Shown piece by piece: positions 1-10,023 of a stretch of DNA of 64,000 nucleotides; within the stretch, counting starts at the first letter, position 1; each line of letters opens with the position of its first letter. The DNA is taken from positions 930,001 to 994,000 of the forward strand of contig OZ037837.1 in the NCBI GenBank assembly GCA_964035575.1, written 5' to 3'. The DNA is from Rhynchopus sp. YZ270_cl-10 (lineage: Eukaryota; Euglenozoa; Diplonemea; Diplonemida; Diplonemidae). The notes beneath the pieces were generated by a model that saw only the letters and a program-made list of their open reading frames with translations, did not search any database and was not told the DNA's origin. The position numbers and the translations under genes were made by a program.

Positions 1-75
1 ACAGTACAGTACAGTACAGTACAGTACAGTACAGTACAGTACAGTACAGTACAGTACAGTACAGTACAGTACAGT
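1..75. repeat. (ACAGT)n microsatellite at the window edge
   Basis: About 15 perfect copies of the 5-mer ACAGT open the window, so the true left end lies outside. The unit shares the CAGTA core with the 7- and 9-bp arrays further right. No coding signal is seen. Confidence 0.95.
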
Positions 76-344
76 AACTAGCGATTCACATATCAGCCAA
101 AATCTCGTTAAGCGTATACTTCTGGTCCTCGTTCTCTTAATAAACCACAGATGCAATTTTTTGAGCCTGTGACCCCACATTTAACTCATTTCGATCCGCT
201 GATTTCAATCCCAAAAAAATTCAAAACAATGTTTGTTGAAATTTTCTGGCTTTTCTGAACTTTTTCGCTCCTTTTCTGGTCGAGCAGCCATTTTCACTTT
301 TCTGGTGTAGGGGTAGGTTTTCTGGGTGGTACAGTGGTGTGTCT

Positions 345-450
345 GGGCACCTGGGTGCTGGTGTATTTTCGGCCCAGGTACCCAGACCCATGCAGTGGCA
401 CATGACCTCTAGTGTGAGTGACCCACGCAGGAGGGAATGTATACAGGTAC
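345..450 (-). repeat. Partial copy of the dispersed repeat seen at 22.3 and 23.6 kb
   Basis: Read on the minus strand, this matches the end of the repeat at 22262-22500, including the terminal run GGGTCTGGGTACCTGGG and the preceding CACTGC module. It is the only copy of the three without a microsatellite array beside it. Confidence 0.6.
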
Positions 451-531
451 ACAGGTAAAACCCGTTAAAATTGTGTGTAAAAGTTCCTCAAAGCCAAAAA
501 AGTTCAACAAAGCCCTGTTTTCACCTCCCAA

Positions 532-600
532 AAAGTCGTTTTCTCTTGATTCGTGATTTCTGAGTGTGCACTCAGAAATCACTTATCAAGAAAACGACTT
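532..600. repeat. 68-bp near-perfect palindrome
   Basis: The arms read AAGTCGTTTTCTCTTGAT on the left and its complement on the right, meeting at GAGTGTGCACTC. Only a few positions are unpaired, so single strands would form a cruciform or long hairpin. There is no gene nearby. Confidence 0.85.
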
Positions 601-1540
601 TTCTGGTCGATAAAAATAGCTATTTGTGAAATAGTGTCGGCAGGTTTTTTCACTTTTTGATCTCCGACGCCTGAGGTGAAGTTGTCTTCCAAACACCCCG
701 AAAATAGGCGTATATCACTGTGTTAAACCCAAGGAGGAAATTTCCTCACCGTACATGGCACTGTGCAGTGCTCAGTACATAGTACCCATTCTCCCGCCGT
801 CCACTCGCTCGCCCCAGATGCATATTTCTGAGCGTCCGACCGGAATTAAACGTTTTCGCACCCTATCTTTCCAAGAATATTTTTTTTTCAGAATGTGCCC
901 GGGCCATAAAATCGATAAATTCTACGGGTTCACAGTCTAGTACGCTTGAGGCAGGGGGTGTAATATTTTCATTTAATTCACAAAACCATGTGGCTGACGA
1001 CCCCAAAATAGCACAGTGTGACAGAGTCAGAACAGCATTGGTTCACTCCAAACGCGTCAGCATCGGGGGAGGTGTTGGCGACATACGACCTGCACACCAC
1101 ACACGACACTGCTGTAGTGCACATTCTGCACAACTAATCTACGGCGAGGTCGTTGCGAAGCAGTACTGGGTGCAAGGCGCAGCGGTACAGCACAGGCAAA
1201 GTTCCACGGGGAGTCCGGCATTGCGACTATGAAGGAAGCTTACCCTGAAGTTGCATAGGGGGGTCTGGGTGGCATATACTTTACCCCCCCCCCCCCACAC
1301 GACGGTGAAGAATGGTACATCACAAGTGAAGTCAAGTTACTCTTAACGTCACAAGTGAAAAATGGGTACAAATGTCACTAATAACGTTACAAGTGCCACA
1401 CGTATGTGGGAGGAGCCGTTTACATGTACCCGGATTAGTACGACACATTGCGCGCGGGCGCTGCGAGCGAAGCCTTTGCGCGAAGCGCAAAGGCGAGCGA
1501 GCCGGGGGGGTCTGGGGGGGCGGAGCCCCCCCAGAAAAAT

Positions 1541-1703
1541 TTTAGGGTGTTGTTTTGGCTCTAATTGCCCAAAATTGTGTTTTTCGAACCGAATGACCCC
1601 CTCCTCTGAGTTCACCATATTTTTGCTCGATTTATTTAGTGGAGTAGAACCCCCCTAAACGGCTATTTAAACCCAAAAACACACATTCAAAATAAATAGT
1701 GTT
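1541..1703 (+). repeat. 163-bp direct repeat, copy 1
   Basis: Identical by eye to 1948-2110. It starts at TTTAGGGTGTTG, contains an AATAAA, and ends at ATAGTGTT. The two copies are separated by 244 bp of AT-rich sequence with no ORF of note. Confidence 0.85.
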
Positions 1704-1947
1704 AGAGATTTGCCGTACAAATATGGCTGTAGAAATAGGCCAATTTTTTTTGTGAAAATGGGGGTCGGGGACCTTGTATTTAGAAAAATTGCTGGGTAAT
1801 TTTTTTCCAAAAAAAATGACGTATTTGGACGTTTTCGCGCTCGATCTTCCCAATCAAAAAAAAACCAATAGCTATTTTTCACAACCTGGTCTGGTTACTT
1901 TACCCACTCAGCCAAAAAGTGGGATTTTCCAAAACTGATTCTTGTAT

Positions 1948-2110
1948 TTTAGGGTGTTGTTTTGGCTCTAATTGCCCAAAATTGTGTTTTTCGAACCGAA
2001 TGACCCCCTCCTCTGAGTTCACCATATTTTTGCTCGATTTATTTAGTGGAGTAGAACCCCCCTAAACGGCTATTTAAACCCAAAAACACACATTCAAAAT
2101 AAATAGTGTT
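1948..2110 (+). repeat. 163-bp direct repeat, copy 2
   Basis: Second copy of the block at 1541-1703, with no mismatch found by eye. The lack of divergence implies a recent tandem duplication or gene conversion. Confidence 0.85.
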
Positions 2111-2337
2111 GAAAAATAAAATAAAAAAACTAAAAAAAAACTTCGAAACAAAACTGAAGAACAGCTCAAAAAAAAATAATGAAAAACAATAGAAGAATAA
2201 TCATAAACTTTTGTAAGATGGATGGAGAAAGAGGGAATCCCTGAGATGAATGTGCCTCTCATGCACACACATTTCAAGGGGGGAATGAGAAGAGAGAAAT
2301 AAAAAGTGATTTTTGGGGAAGGATAAAAGAAAGCAAA

Positions 2338-2360
2338 AGAGAGAGAGAGAGAGAGAGAAA
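2338..2360. repeat. (GA)n microsatellite
   Basis: A short perfect GA run within purine-rich non-coding DNA. Confidence 0.9.
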
Positions 2361-2504
2361 GGGAAAAGGAATTTCAACATAATGCAATCACAATAAATTG
2401 GAAGCATAGGTATAGGGATTCAACAATTGTTTCATATACTAACTATTCTACTGAATAGATGGTATAATAGGGTGCACTAAATGTACCCAAACTTTTTTTT
2501 TACT

Positions 2505-3715
2505 TTAGGGTACTCTCACTTTTTCTTTTGTTTCCTGTCCCCGCCCGCTCGGATTTTTCAGGGAGAAAAAAAAAAAAAAGTGGGCAAAAAAAAAAAGTGT
2601 ACAGGGTTTCCACCAAGGTGGACCGGGGTGGGACCATGCCCACCCCACTATTTTTTCCAGAAAAATCCGGATTTTCACAGGGTTCGGGGGTACATGGTGA
2701 CCCCCGAGAAAAATGGGGTTTGGAGGTTGTAGATGACCCCCCGTGGTCATGCGACCAGAGCATTTGGCACGTTGTGCCGGGCAAGTAGTGGAGTTCATCC
2801 TCGGGTGTCTACACTAACACAACCAAGTTTTCAAAAAAGAAAAAAAGTAGCGTACCGTGCGCCTGCGGCGCTGTGTTGCTGACTACTGCAACATCCCCAC
2901 AAGGCAGAGAACTGCACGCTCCAATCTGAGCCCCACGGTGGAGAGCAATCGGCTCGTGCAATCAAAAGAAAATGGCACGAGTAAAAAAAGTTGGTAACGT
3001 GCGCCTGCGGCGCTGCCTGTTTTCTACCAGTTGTACAGGCGAACACTTGGCCCCCCTTTACCTTACACTGACGGGTTTTGACCAAAACCAAAAACTTGTC
3101 CATTTTGGAAAATTGACCCCACCACAGAACGGACGGATTCCGGAAATGCAAATGCCGGTGTTTTCGGGCACTTTCGTGTTTTCAGACGTCAGGATCAGGA
3201 AGAGAAAATCTGGATTTGGGATTTCCCTACATGGATTTTGACCAAAACCAAGAATTTGGCCATTTCGGTAAAGTGACCCCACCCTGGCCACCACAGCGCG
3301 GACGGGTTCCGGAAATGCCACCCGTGGTACGTTTTGGGGCTGAAAACCCACTTTTTTCAGGGGAAAAAATTGCTTCCAAATGTCGGAATTTTCCGAATTT
3401 TCCGGAAAATTTCCAGAATTAGACTGAAAATGACCCTTGTTTACGAGTATGGGTTCATATTTTGCGAAAATTTAAGTCACTGAAATTTTGTCCATTTTTC
3501 CGAATATCCCCCACCACAAGCCGGGATTGGCTCGGAACTGCAACAAAACGCCCTCTTGGGCGGAAAAATACCGCACAGGGTTTTTTTCCCCCTTCACTTT
3601 TTTTTTTTCTCCACTTTTTTTTTTTGCTTCACTTTTTTTTTCCCGCCCGCCCGCTCGGATTTTTGGGAAGCCCAAGGACAAGAAACAAAAGAAAAAGTGT
3701 GAGTACCCTTATGTG
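2505..3715. repeat. Interval with inverted ends and internal dispersed modules
   Basis: The left end (2505-2605) and the complement of the right end (3590-3715) match: GGGTACTC, CACTTTTTCTTTTG, then a GCCCGCTCGG motif followed by two A-runs separated by GTG. Inside are two copies of a dispersed module (2930-3160 and 3236-3325) with the core TTTTGACCAAAACCA, then GACCCCACC and TTCCGGAAATGCC. This could be a decayed composite element. No coding sequence is visible. Confidence 0.5.
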
Positions 3716-4200
3716 GATTGTTTGTTATAGGGGATTCAACAATAAATGTTCCCAACTTTCTTGATAAATTGTTGGAGTAGTGTAGTTGCCTCGGTTGTGT
3801 TGCCACAGTTGTGCAATCTCCACTGTCCCCTTCTTTTTATGTGGTATGTTTTGCAAGAAAAAAAAAAAGCAAAAGGAAAATTTTGCGGGTTTTAAAACCA
3901 GGGTGGGGGAAATTCCTGTGCGGAACATTACCCATTTCAGTGCTAAGTCACAAAAAATTGCAACTGAGACTGACCTTTTTTTAAAATTTCCCCAGACGCG
4001 AGCCTCAAAATGGACCCCTCGCTGGGCACGATTCCATCTGTAATAAATAAATACAAAAAGATGCAATCGCAACAACACTTCTCAAAGAAGTCAACAGCAC
4101 CCCTGAGCCTCACGGGGTCCTTTTTATTCTGTTTTTTTTTTTCTCCTCTTCTTTCTACACTGTGTTTTTTTTTTTAGCAGATCCACCTTCTTCTTTGACT
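3716..4200. other. Non-coding, 3' flank of the membrane-protein gene
   Basis: AT-rich with several T-runs. Read on the minus strand, this is the downstream flank of the gene ending at 4201. No ORF, RNA gene or clear repeat is seen. Confidence 0.5.
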
Positions 4201-7200
4201 TCAAACATGCGTAATCTGGTTGCTCTCTTCAAGACTCTCCCCTCCTGGGGTGCTTCCACTTCCCGCAAACACGCCACTACGCGACATATGCCTGCCACCT
4301 CTTGCAAATCTCGTTGAGTTCGACATTGAACGAGATCCAAATGCATTTTGCTTGAGTGGCGTCACTGGCGACGACGGAGACTCCGACGCCGTCCTGAGCG
4401 TATCACCTGTGTACGACGCTTTGTGCGAGAGCCTCACCGGCAGACGTGCCCCCCTTCCCGCAACCCCAGGCGAACCCGGTGCACTCAACAGACTCTGATC
4501 CAAGGTAATATGAGAGCCATCCATGCTGCTTTCCCTTTCCCTCTGCATAGGAAGCAACAAGGTCTCTGCCAGGTCCACCTCGACCTCGTTAGTGGTGGAT
4601 GACATATCGCTTGGAACGGATTTGGCTTCGCGAGAGAAGACACCTTCCTGGAGACGTGCTCGGGTGCGTGTCATCAGAACGTAAAGCTCGCAGCCAACGT
4701 CGAGGAGCACTTTAAGCAGAATCAAGACAGCGCAGACAATAAGAAACAATGTAGCCATGTCAAAGACAGCCCCCTTCTCGGTTTCCTGGTAGTACCCGAT
4801 GGCCATGAGGACGCAGGCAACCATCTGTGTGGATTTGATGAGGACGTCCATCAGCAGGTCGCGCATTCTGCAGAAGGGGCGCAGCACGGCGTCCATGACG
4901 AGAAGGGCGAGAAGAACTAATGTCATGGCGATGCGTACGTGCCCGCACCCGACGTATGAGTCTGTGTCAATCGCAGCAGCAGCGGAAAGTGCAAGGCTTG
5001 CGCAGAAAGTTGGAAACAAGAAGTAGACCTGAGGGGTGTCGTATGGAGTTATTATTGGGGAGTAATTCTCTTCATGAGGGGTTTTAGTAAAAAATTGTGT
5101 GTCATGGAAGAAGAAGAAGAAGAAGGAAAAAAAACTGTAAATAATAAGATGCTTTGAAGAGAACCGAGGAGGAGGTTTTCTAAATTTAGAGAAAAAAATC
5201 AAAGAATTTTTTTTTTGGACGTCCTTTTCAAATACCCCCTAAACCACACACCCCTTCTAAGCACAGAGCCACATACCTCCTTCTGCGTAAAGGACCGCAG
5301 TGCACACGTAAACCGCAATGCAAAGTGGTAGCTGGGACGTCTGCTCACCCACTCCCCTGGACCCAAGAGGAACGTGGCAACGGTGCTATCTTCACGGTCC
5401 GGCACAGGCTCGTAGAAGGCTTCTGTGGGAACATTTTTCTTGACGAGCACCAGCATATAGCATGGAAGCGCAAAGCAGATGACAGTGGTGCTGGCACCAA
5501 GGAGGAAGAGTCCTAAGGTAGGCGGGTGTGCTGTGAGGACCATGCCTGCAAGCGCAAGACCCTGGTACAGCACGATGAAGACGAACAGCGGGGCAGAGGG
5601 AAAGCGAAGCAGGCCATACGCGTCCTCAGTGTTGAAGACGCTCTGCACGGCCCCGGTCGTCTTGAACAACGCCGCCAGCGTGACGCAAAGGATTGCGGCC
5701 ACTGCAGTGATAAGCAGATTCCCCACAATGGCTCCGGCCGCCATGCTCCCAGACACCTCGAAACGCAGGGGGTGGAAGTACCACGGAAACTCCTTCTCCA
5801 CGCCGCACCCCATAGCGATCAGGGCAAGGTGCATCCCAGGTGCGCCAAGGATGCCGCCAATCGCTCCGATGGTTGTGACCATGGCAGGCCCCTCGTATGG
5901 CTCGCGTCGTGCCATCTCCAATTCAGGCTCGGATGTGTTGCGCATGCTTGCGTGTCTGCCGGGGGCCTCGCTCACAGGTGCCAGAGTAGGTGACGAGGTT
6001 GTGACCTGAGCGGGTGACACAGTCCGCGCAGGTGTGGCTGTGTTCGGCGCAAGCGAAGGGATCGGCGCAAACGTCGCGCTAATCAGAGGTGCGTTCGTGC
6101 GTGGCGTGCGCGGTGCAAACGTGAACGTCCTCCGCGGCGCAAACGTCACCGGTGCCCGTGTCGCAGGTGCTGCCGTCACTGGTGGCCTAGTCGGGGGTGC
6201 CAAAGTAGGTGGCGGAAGTGTAACCGGTGGCCGAGTGGGTGGTGCCTGCGTATCAGGTGGTAGTGTGCGTGGTGCCATGGTGCGTGGTGCTGTGGTGGCT
6301 GGGGGCTGTGTTGGTGGCGCTCTCGTTGCCGGTGCGTCCGTTGGTGGTGATGGAGTTGCAGGTGCAGGGGTTGGTGGTGATGGCGTTAGTGGTGCGGGTG
6401 TGGGTGGTGACGGAGAAAGCGGTGCAGGTGTTGGCGGTGCTGGGGTTGGTGGGGACGGCGTTGCTGGTGCCGGTGTCGGTGGTGACGGTGTCGGTGGGGA
6501 AACGGTTGGCGGTGCCGGTGTTGGTGGTGCTGGGGAAATTGGTGCAGGTGTTGGTGGTGCTGGTGTCGGTGGCGAAGCCGTCAGTGGTGCAGGTGTGGGT
6601 GGTGACGGTGTCGGTGGCGATGGAGTTGGTGGTGAAGGTGTCGGAGGACTCGGAGTCGGTGGTGACGGTGTGGGTGGCGCCGGCGTGGGTGGGGATGGTG
6701 TCGGAGGACTGGGTGTTGGTGGTGACGGTGTGGGTGGGGATGGTGTTGGCGGTGCAGGTGTCGGCGGGGAAGGCGTCGGTGGTGACGGTGTCGGTGGACT
6801 GGGTGTCGGTGGTGACGGTGTTGGTGGTGATGGAGTAGGTGGGGAAGGTGTCGGCGGACTCGGTGTCGGTGGCGATGGAGTTGGCGGTGACGGTGTCGGC
6901 GGGGCAGGTGTTGGGGGTGACGGTGTCGGTGGACTAGGTGTCGGTGGCGACGGAGTTGGTGGCGCTGGAGTTGGCGGCGACGGTGTCGGGGGACTCGGTG
7001 TCGGTGGTGACGGTGTCGGAGGTGACGGTGTCGGCGGCGACGGTGTGGGTGGGGATGGAGTTGGGGGCGACGGTGTCGGGGGACTCGGTGTCGGTGGTGA
7101 CGGTGTCGGTGGCGCTGGAGTTGGCGGCGACGGTGTGGGTGGGGAAGGTGTCGGTGGTGACGGTGTCGGGGGACTCGGAGTCGGTGGCGAAGGAGTCGGA

Positions 7201-7865
7201 GGACTAGGAGTCGGCGGTGCCGGTGTGGGTGGCGATGGAGTTGGCGGCGACGGTGTCGGCGGGGCAGGTGTTGGGGGTGACGGAGTCGGTGGACTGGGTG
7301 TCGGTGGTGCCGGCGTTGGTGGCGACCGTGTCGGTGTGGCAGTGGGCGGCGCCTGCGTGGGCGGCGCTGGTGTTGGGGGCGCAGGTGTGATGACTTCGAA
7401 GTCCACCTCCACTACGTACGCTTGGTAGAAGGTGTACCTGTTTGTGATGAAGAAACGCCAGTAGCGCGACACCACACCGTTGAACGTTGTGGACTGCTGA
7501 CCGTTTGTCACGCCGCCTACACCCGACGCAACCTGTGTCCAGGGACCACTGGGCAGCGGCGCCGTGTCCAGATGCCAATCCTTGGGGTCGTGGGTACGAT
7601 CCCCCGAAGCCCAGAACGAGAATGTGTTCCAGTGGTAGCTTGTGCCAAAGTCGAATATGACCCAGTTCACCTTCCCCCACCCGATGATGTGCCCAGCATC
7701 CCACTTCCCTGTTGACAGCGAGCCGTCAACAATCTTCTCGATGGGCCCACGTTGCGGGTGGTGGTCGCTGTAGTCGTTCACAATGGGCTTGATGCTGTGC
7801 ACCACACCCACGCAAGCACAGAGGAGCAGTGCCTTCAGCATTATGTCCGCAGGTTTGTTGTTCAT
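4201..7865 (-). CDS. Discoidin-like, PPTP-stalked, multi-pass membrane protein (2 exons)
   Basis: Exon 1 is complement 5277-7865 and exon 2 complement 4201-5028, about 1,138 aa. I start at MNNKPADIM because a pyrimidine tract ending CCTCCAG lies 2 nt upstream; the next Met, [16 protein letters not shown], begins the signal-peptide core. Residues ~25-160 look like an F5/8C (discoidin) fold ([14 protein letters not shown], the late RYWRFF strand), expected to bind carbohydrate or lipid outside the cell. Residues ~160-610 are a [10 protein letters not shown] repeat, probably a stiff, O-glycosylated stalk. Four hydrophobic helices follow in exon 1 and four in exon 2 (such as [17 protein letters not shown]). 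The tail is Ser-rich and presumably cytoplasmic. Without the splice, exon 1 would run into a basic, non-membrane tail; splicing in phase 0 restores an eight-helix domain. Role unknown; a surface adhesion or sensing protein is likely. Confidence 0.75.
5029..5276 (-). other. Spliceosomal intron, 248 nt, phase 0
   Basis: The donor GAG|GTATGT follows the residues FTQKE, and the acceptor CCCCTCAG|GTCTAC precedes VYFLFPTF. Both sides stay in phase 0. A TACTAAAA branch-site-like sequence lies before the acceptor. The intron is T-rich and interrupts membrane-helix coding. Confidence 0.8.
6030..7390 (-). repeat. Coding 15-bp minisatellite ([10 protein letters not shown] repeats)
   Basis: About 80-90 degenerate 15-bp units, read on the minus strand, encode PPTPS and PPTPA and drift to PPTRA, APPT and similar at the C-terminal end. 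All remain in frame, so selection holds length to multiples of three. The copy number is likely polymorphic. Confidence 0.9.
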
Positions 7866-7935
7866 AGCTGGAGGGACGTGGAAAGGGGAGGGAGGAGGGG
7901 AAGGGAGAGGGGGAGGAGACACGACGGGACCAGGG
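7866..7935 (-). promoter_or_regulatory. Pyrimidine tract and splice acceptor just before the start codon
   Basis: On the minus strand about 50 nt of almost pure C/T (CTCCTCCCCCTCTCCC and onward) end in CCTCCAG, followed by CT and the ATG at 7865. This is a strong 3' splice-site signature. It suits spliced-leader addition or the end of a 5'-UTR intron. Confidence 0.65.
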
Positions 7936-7957
7936 ACAAGTGACAAGTGAAAATGAC

Positions 7958-8125
7958 AAGTGCTTTAATTTTCCTTCCTTCAAAACTACACAACGCTTTT
8001 TGGTTTTTGGGAGACACACAAGGTGCCAGGTTATATGACATGCACGGAACCACCCTGCACCTGTTTGTCATATCGTTTCCCGTGCAATACATGAAGAAAC
8101 GTTTCGCACTCGAAACTAGGGTGAC
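7958..8125 (+). repeat. Dispersed ~170-bp repeat, copy 1
   Basis: About 85% identical by eye to 56748-56926, same orientation. Shared runs include AGACACACAAGGTGCCAGG, CACGGAACCACCCTGCACC and AAACGTTTCGCACTC. It lies in the 5' flank of the membrane-protein gene. The type is unknown; a SINE is possible but no poly-A tail is seen. Confidence 0.7.
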
Positions 8126-8403
8126 TTATTTGTCATTTCGCTTGTCACTGGGTCCCGTCGTGGAGGGAAGGCACAGTAGGTGAGGGGGCGGTATCGTTCA
8201 TAAATAAAAACATTCTCAAAAAAAAGGAGACGCCACGTGCAGTGCGTGGGGTTCACGACGACCAAAGGGGTTGAACCCGACGCCTTCTTTTGCATCTGTC
8301 AGCATTGCTTCGTTGCTCGCTTCCATCCATCCTTACAGCAGGGATGGTGTCGTTGTGAGTGTCTCGAGTTGTGGGCTTGCTAGGGGGGTTAGTCTGCAGT
8401 TTT
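8126..8403. other. Intergenic, nothing recognised
   Basis: This is the 3' flank of the UBL-LRR gene ending at 8404. No RNA gene, repeat or second ORF is supported here. Confidence 0.5.
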
Positions 8404-9381
8404 CTAAGGGTCGTCCACCACAAGCTCCTTCAGAGGCCCGTTCCTAACGTCGTGCGAGACAACACTGCTGCAGCCAGAGAGTGCAATGCTCTTCAACGAA
8501 GTGCAGCCCACAGCAAAGTGGCTGCCAAGTGCTGTCACACTGCGCAACGGCGACAAGTCTAGTGTTGCTAAGGCTTCGCAGCAGTGAAGAAAGTGTTTGT
8601 CTACATGCAATACGCTTCTGAATGGTGACAAGTCGAGTCTTTCAATGCTTTTGCAGTAGGAGAGAAAGTTGCAGCCAATATGCTTGACGTAGACGAATGC
8701 TGATAAATCAAGCGCCGTTAAGCTGTGGCAGTTGTAGAGAAACTGGTCAGTAATGTGCGTAATTCTGAGCAACGGTGGCAGGGCGAGCTCTGTTAGATTT
8801 GCGCAGTTGAACAAAAAACCGCTGGCAACGTGCATCAGACTGCCTAGTGGCGCCAAATCAAGTGTTGTCAGCATGGTGCAGTTGTTCAGAAAGTCATAAC
8901 CGACCTGGCGCAGCTTGCTCAACCCAGAGAGGTCGATTCTTGTCAACGAGGTGCAGTCCATCAGAAAATCGTCACCAATTTCCGTGACACACGAAACAGC
9001 ACTCAGATCAAGTGTTGTCAACGCTGAGCAGAAGAAAAAGAACTTCGGAATGACCGTCGCAACCTCCGCCTGCAGAAGCAAACACGCCACCACAGGATCC
9101 TCCACAGTCACCAGCCTCTCTGCAGTGATATCGGTCTCACCCAACGCATGAAGCTCTGCAAGGGCTTCGTACTTCTTCGTCTTCGTCAGCACGACTGTGT
9201 CTCCAGCACTCAGCTGCGTGATGTCCTCTCCTTCCTGCTTCCCTCCGAAGCCCATGTGGAAGCTGTCCTCAGCCAACCCTGCTGCAGTCGCCACCTTCTG
9301 CCGCATCGTCTCTGTTGTGTCATCCACACCCACCTCGATCACGCATTCCTTCTCATCAAAGCACTTCACTGAGACCTGCAT
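8404..9381 (-). CDS. Ubiquitin-like plus LRR protein, 325 aa
   Basis: Starts at MQVSVKCFDEKE, where AATAGCAG ends 5 nt before the ATG. Residues ~1-75 form a ubiquitin-like fold (IEVGVDDTTETMRQKVATAA, then QLSAGDTVVLTK). A short helical linker follows (ALGETDITAERL, VACLLLQAEVATVIP). From ~115 to the end there are about eight 25-residue LRRs of the pattern LTTLDLS..V..IGDDFL..C, resembling BspA/Treponema-type LRRs. There is no signal peptide and no membrane segment. The UBL DNA is almost identical to that of the gene at 53327-54662, indicating recent duplication or conversion. Likely an intracellular recognition or adaptor protein; the partner is unknown. Family assignment is firm, role inferred. 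Confidence 0.85.
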   Translation of the reverse strand: MQVSVKCFDEKECVIEVGVDDTTETMRQKVATAAGLAEDSFHMGFGGKQEGEDITQLSAGDTVVLTKTKKYEALAELHALGETDITAERLVTVEDPVVACLLLQAEVATVIPKFFFFCSALTTLDLSAVSCVTEIGDDFLMDCTSLTRIDLSGLSKLRQVGYDFLNNCTMLTTLDLAPLGSLMHVASGFLFNCANLTELALPPLLRITHITDQFLYNCHSLTALDLSAFVYVKHIGCNFLSYCKSIERLDLSPFRSVLHVDKHFLHCCEALATLDLSPLRSVTALGSHFAVGCTSLKSIALSGCSSVVSHDVRNGPLKELVVDDP

Positions 9382-9469
9382 GGTTACTGCTATTGTTCTC
9401 TGTGCGTGTAATATACTAGGGATATTGTTCGGTAGTGAGGGTGGGGGAACACAACGTAGACTCATAGAC

Positions 9470-10023
9470 TAGTTGGGATTGGCCCTTTTTTCGGATCCCA
9501 AAAATTCGTGGGCCACATTCGGATCTTGTTCGACAGAAATGTGTCAGTTTTGATGGCACCGTTTGTGCGTGTAAATGTCGTAGGAAAAAAAAATCATTCG
9601 GGTAGAGGCAGATAGCGCTCTTCGTCTCTGTGAGACAATACAAAAGACTAAACTACCGTCGCTCCTAATGTGGTGTGGCCGAAAAATGTACATTTTTTGT
9701 GGAATTCTAGTGGACTTTGTAGTGGAGGAGACTTAAAGCGTGGGTACAGTGCAGGGAAAATAGCTGGTTTCAGCCACACCAGACTAATATTAAAAAAGTG
9801 TAACATTGTGTATTCAGTGAAGACTTTGCTTCTTGGTTGGAAAACGGAGAAAGATCAAAACACTGATGCGGGTAAATATAACAAAACAAAAGCAAAAAAA
9901 ATAAACACAGCGAAACACTGAGTTGTGCCTCGCGAATATTGGGACGTTAGCCCTGATTGCGTTTTCTTAGCATTTGAACGATTCTCAACATGTTTTACGG
10001 AAACGGTAACAAGACCCTCCACG
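9470..10023. other. Intergenic, nothing recognised beyond a TIR-like motif
   Basis: AT-rich. It holds one copy of the recurring motif TTCAGCCACACCA near 9770, which also occurs at 18642 (inverted), 26693 and 59656. No gene is seen. Confidence 0.5.

Larger units (their letters stand above)
76..1540. other. Gene-free stretch with scattered repeat pieces
   Basis: No ORF here resembles a protein. The stretch holds a partial copy of the 22.3 kb dispersed repeat (345-450), a long palindrome (532-600), a fragment around 989 shared with 59604 (TGTGGC followed by GACGACCCC), and a short GC-rich hairpin near 1460-1530 made of GCGAGCGAAGC-type palindromes. Confidence 0.6.

Noticed and set aside
1541-2110. 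Small LTR-type element
   Set aside because: Direct repeats exist but there is no internal coding, primer-binding site or target duplication to support it.
6034-7428. 464-codon Gly/Val-rich plus-strand ORF
   Set aside because: Antisense shadow of the PPTP coding repeat, whose minus strand has a signal peptide, domains and an acceptor.
7958-8125. tRNA or spliced-leader RNA gene
   Set aside because: No cloverleaf, B-box or known leader sequence; it is a dispersed repeat also found at 56748.
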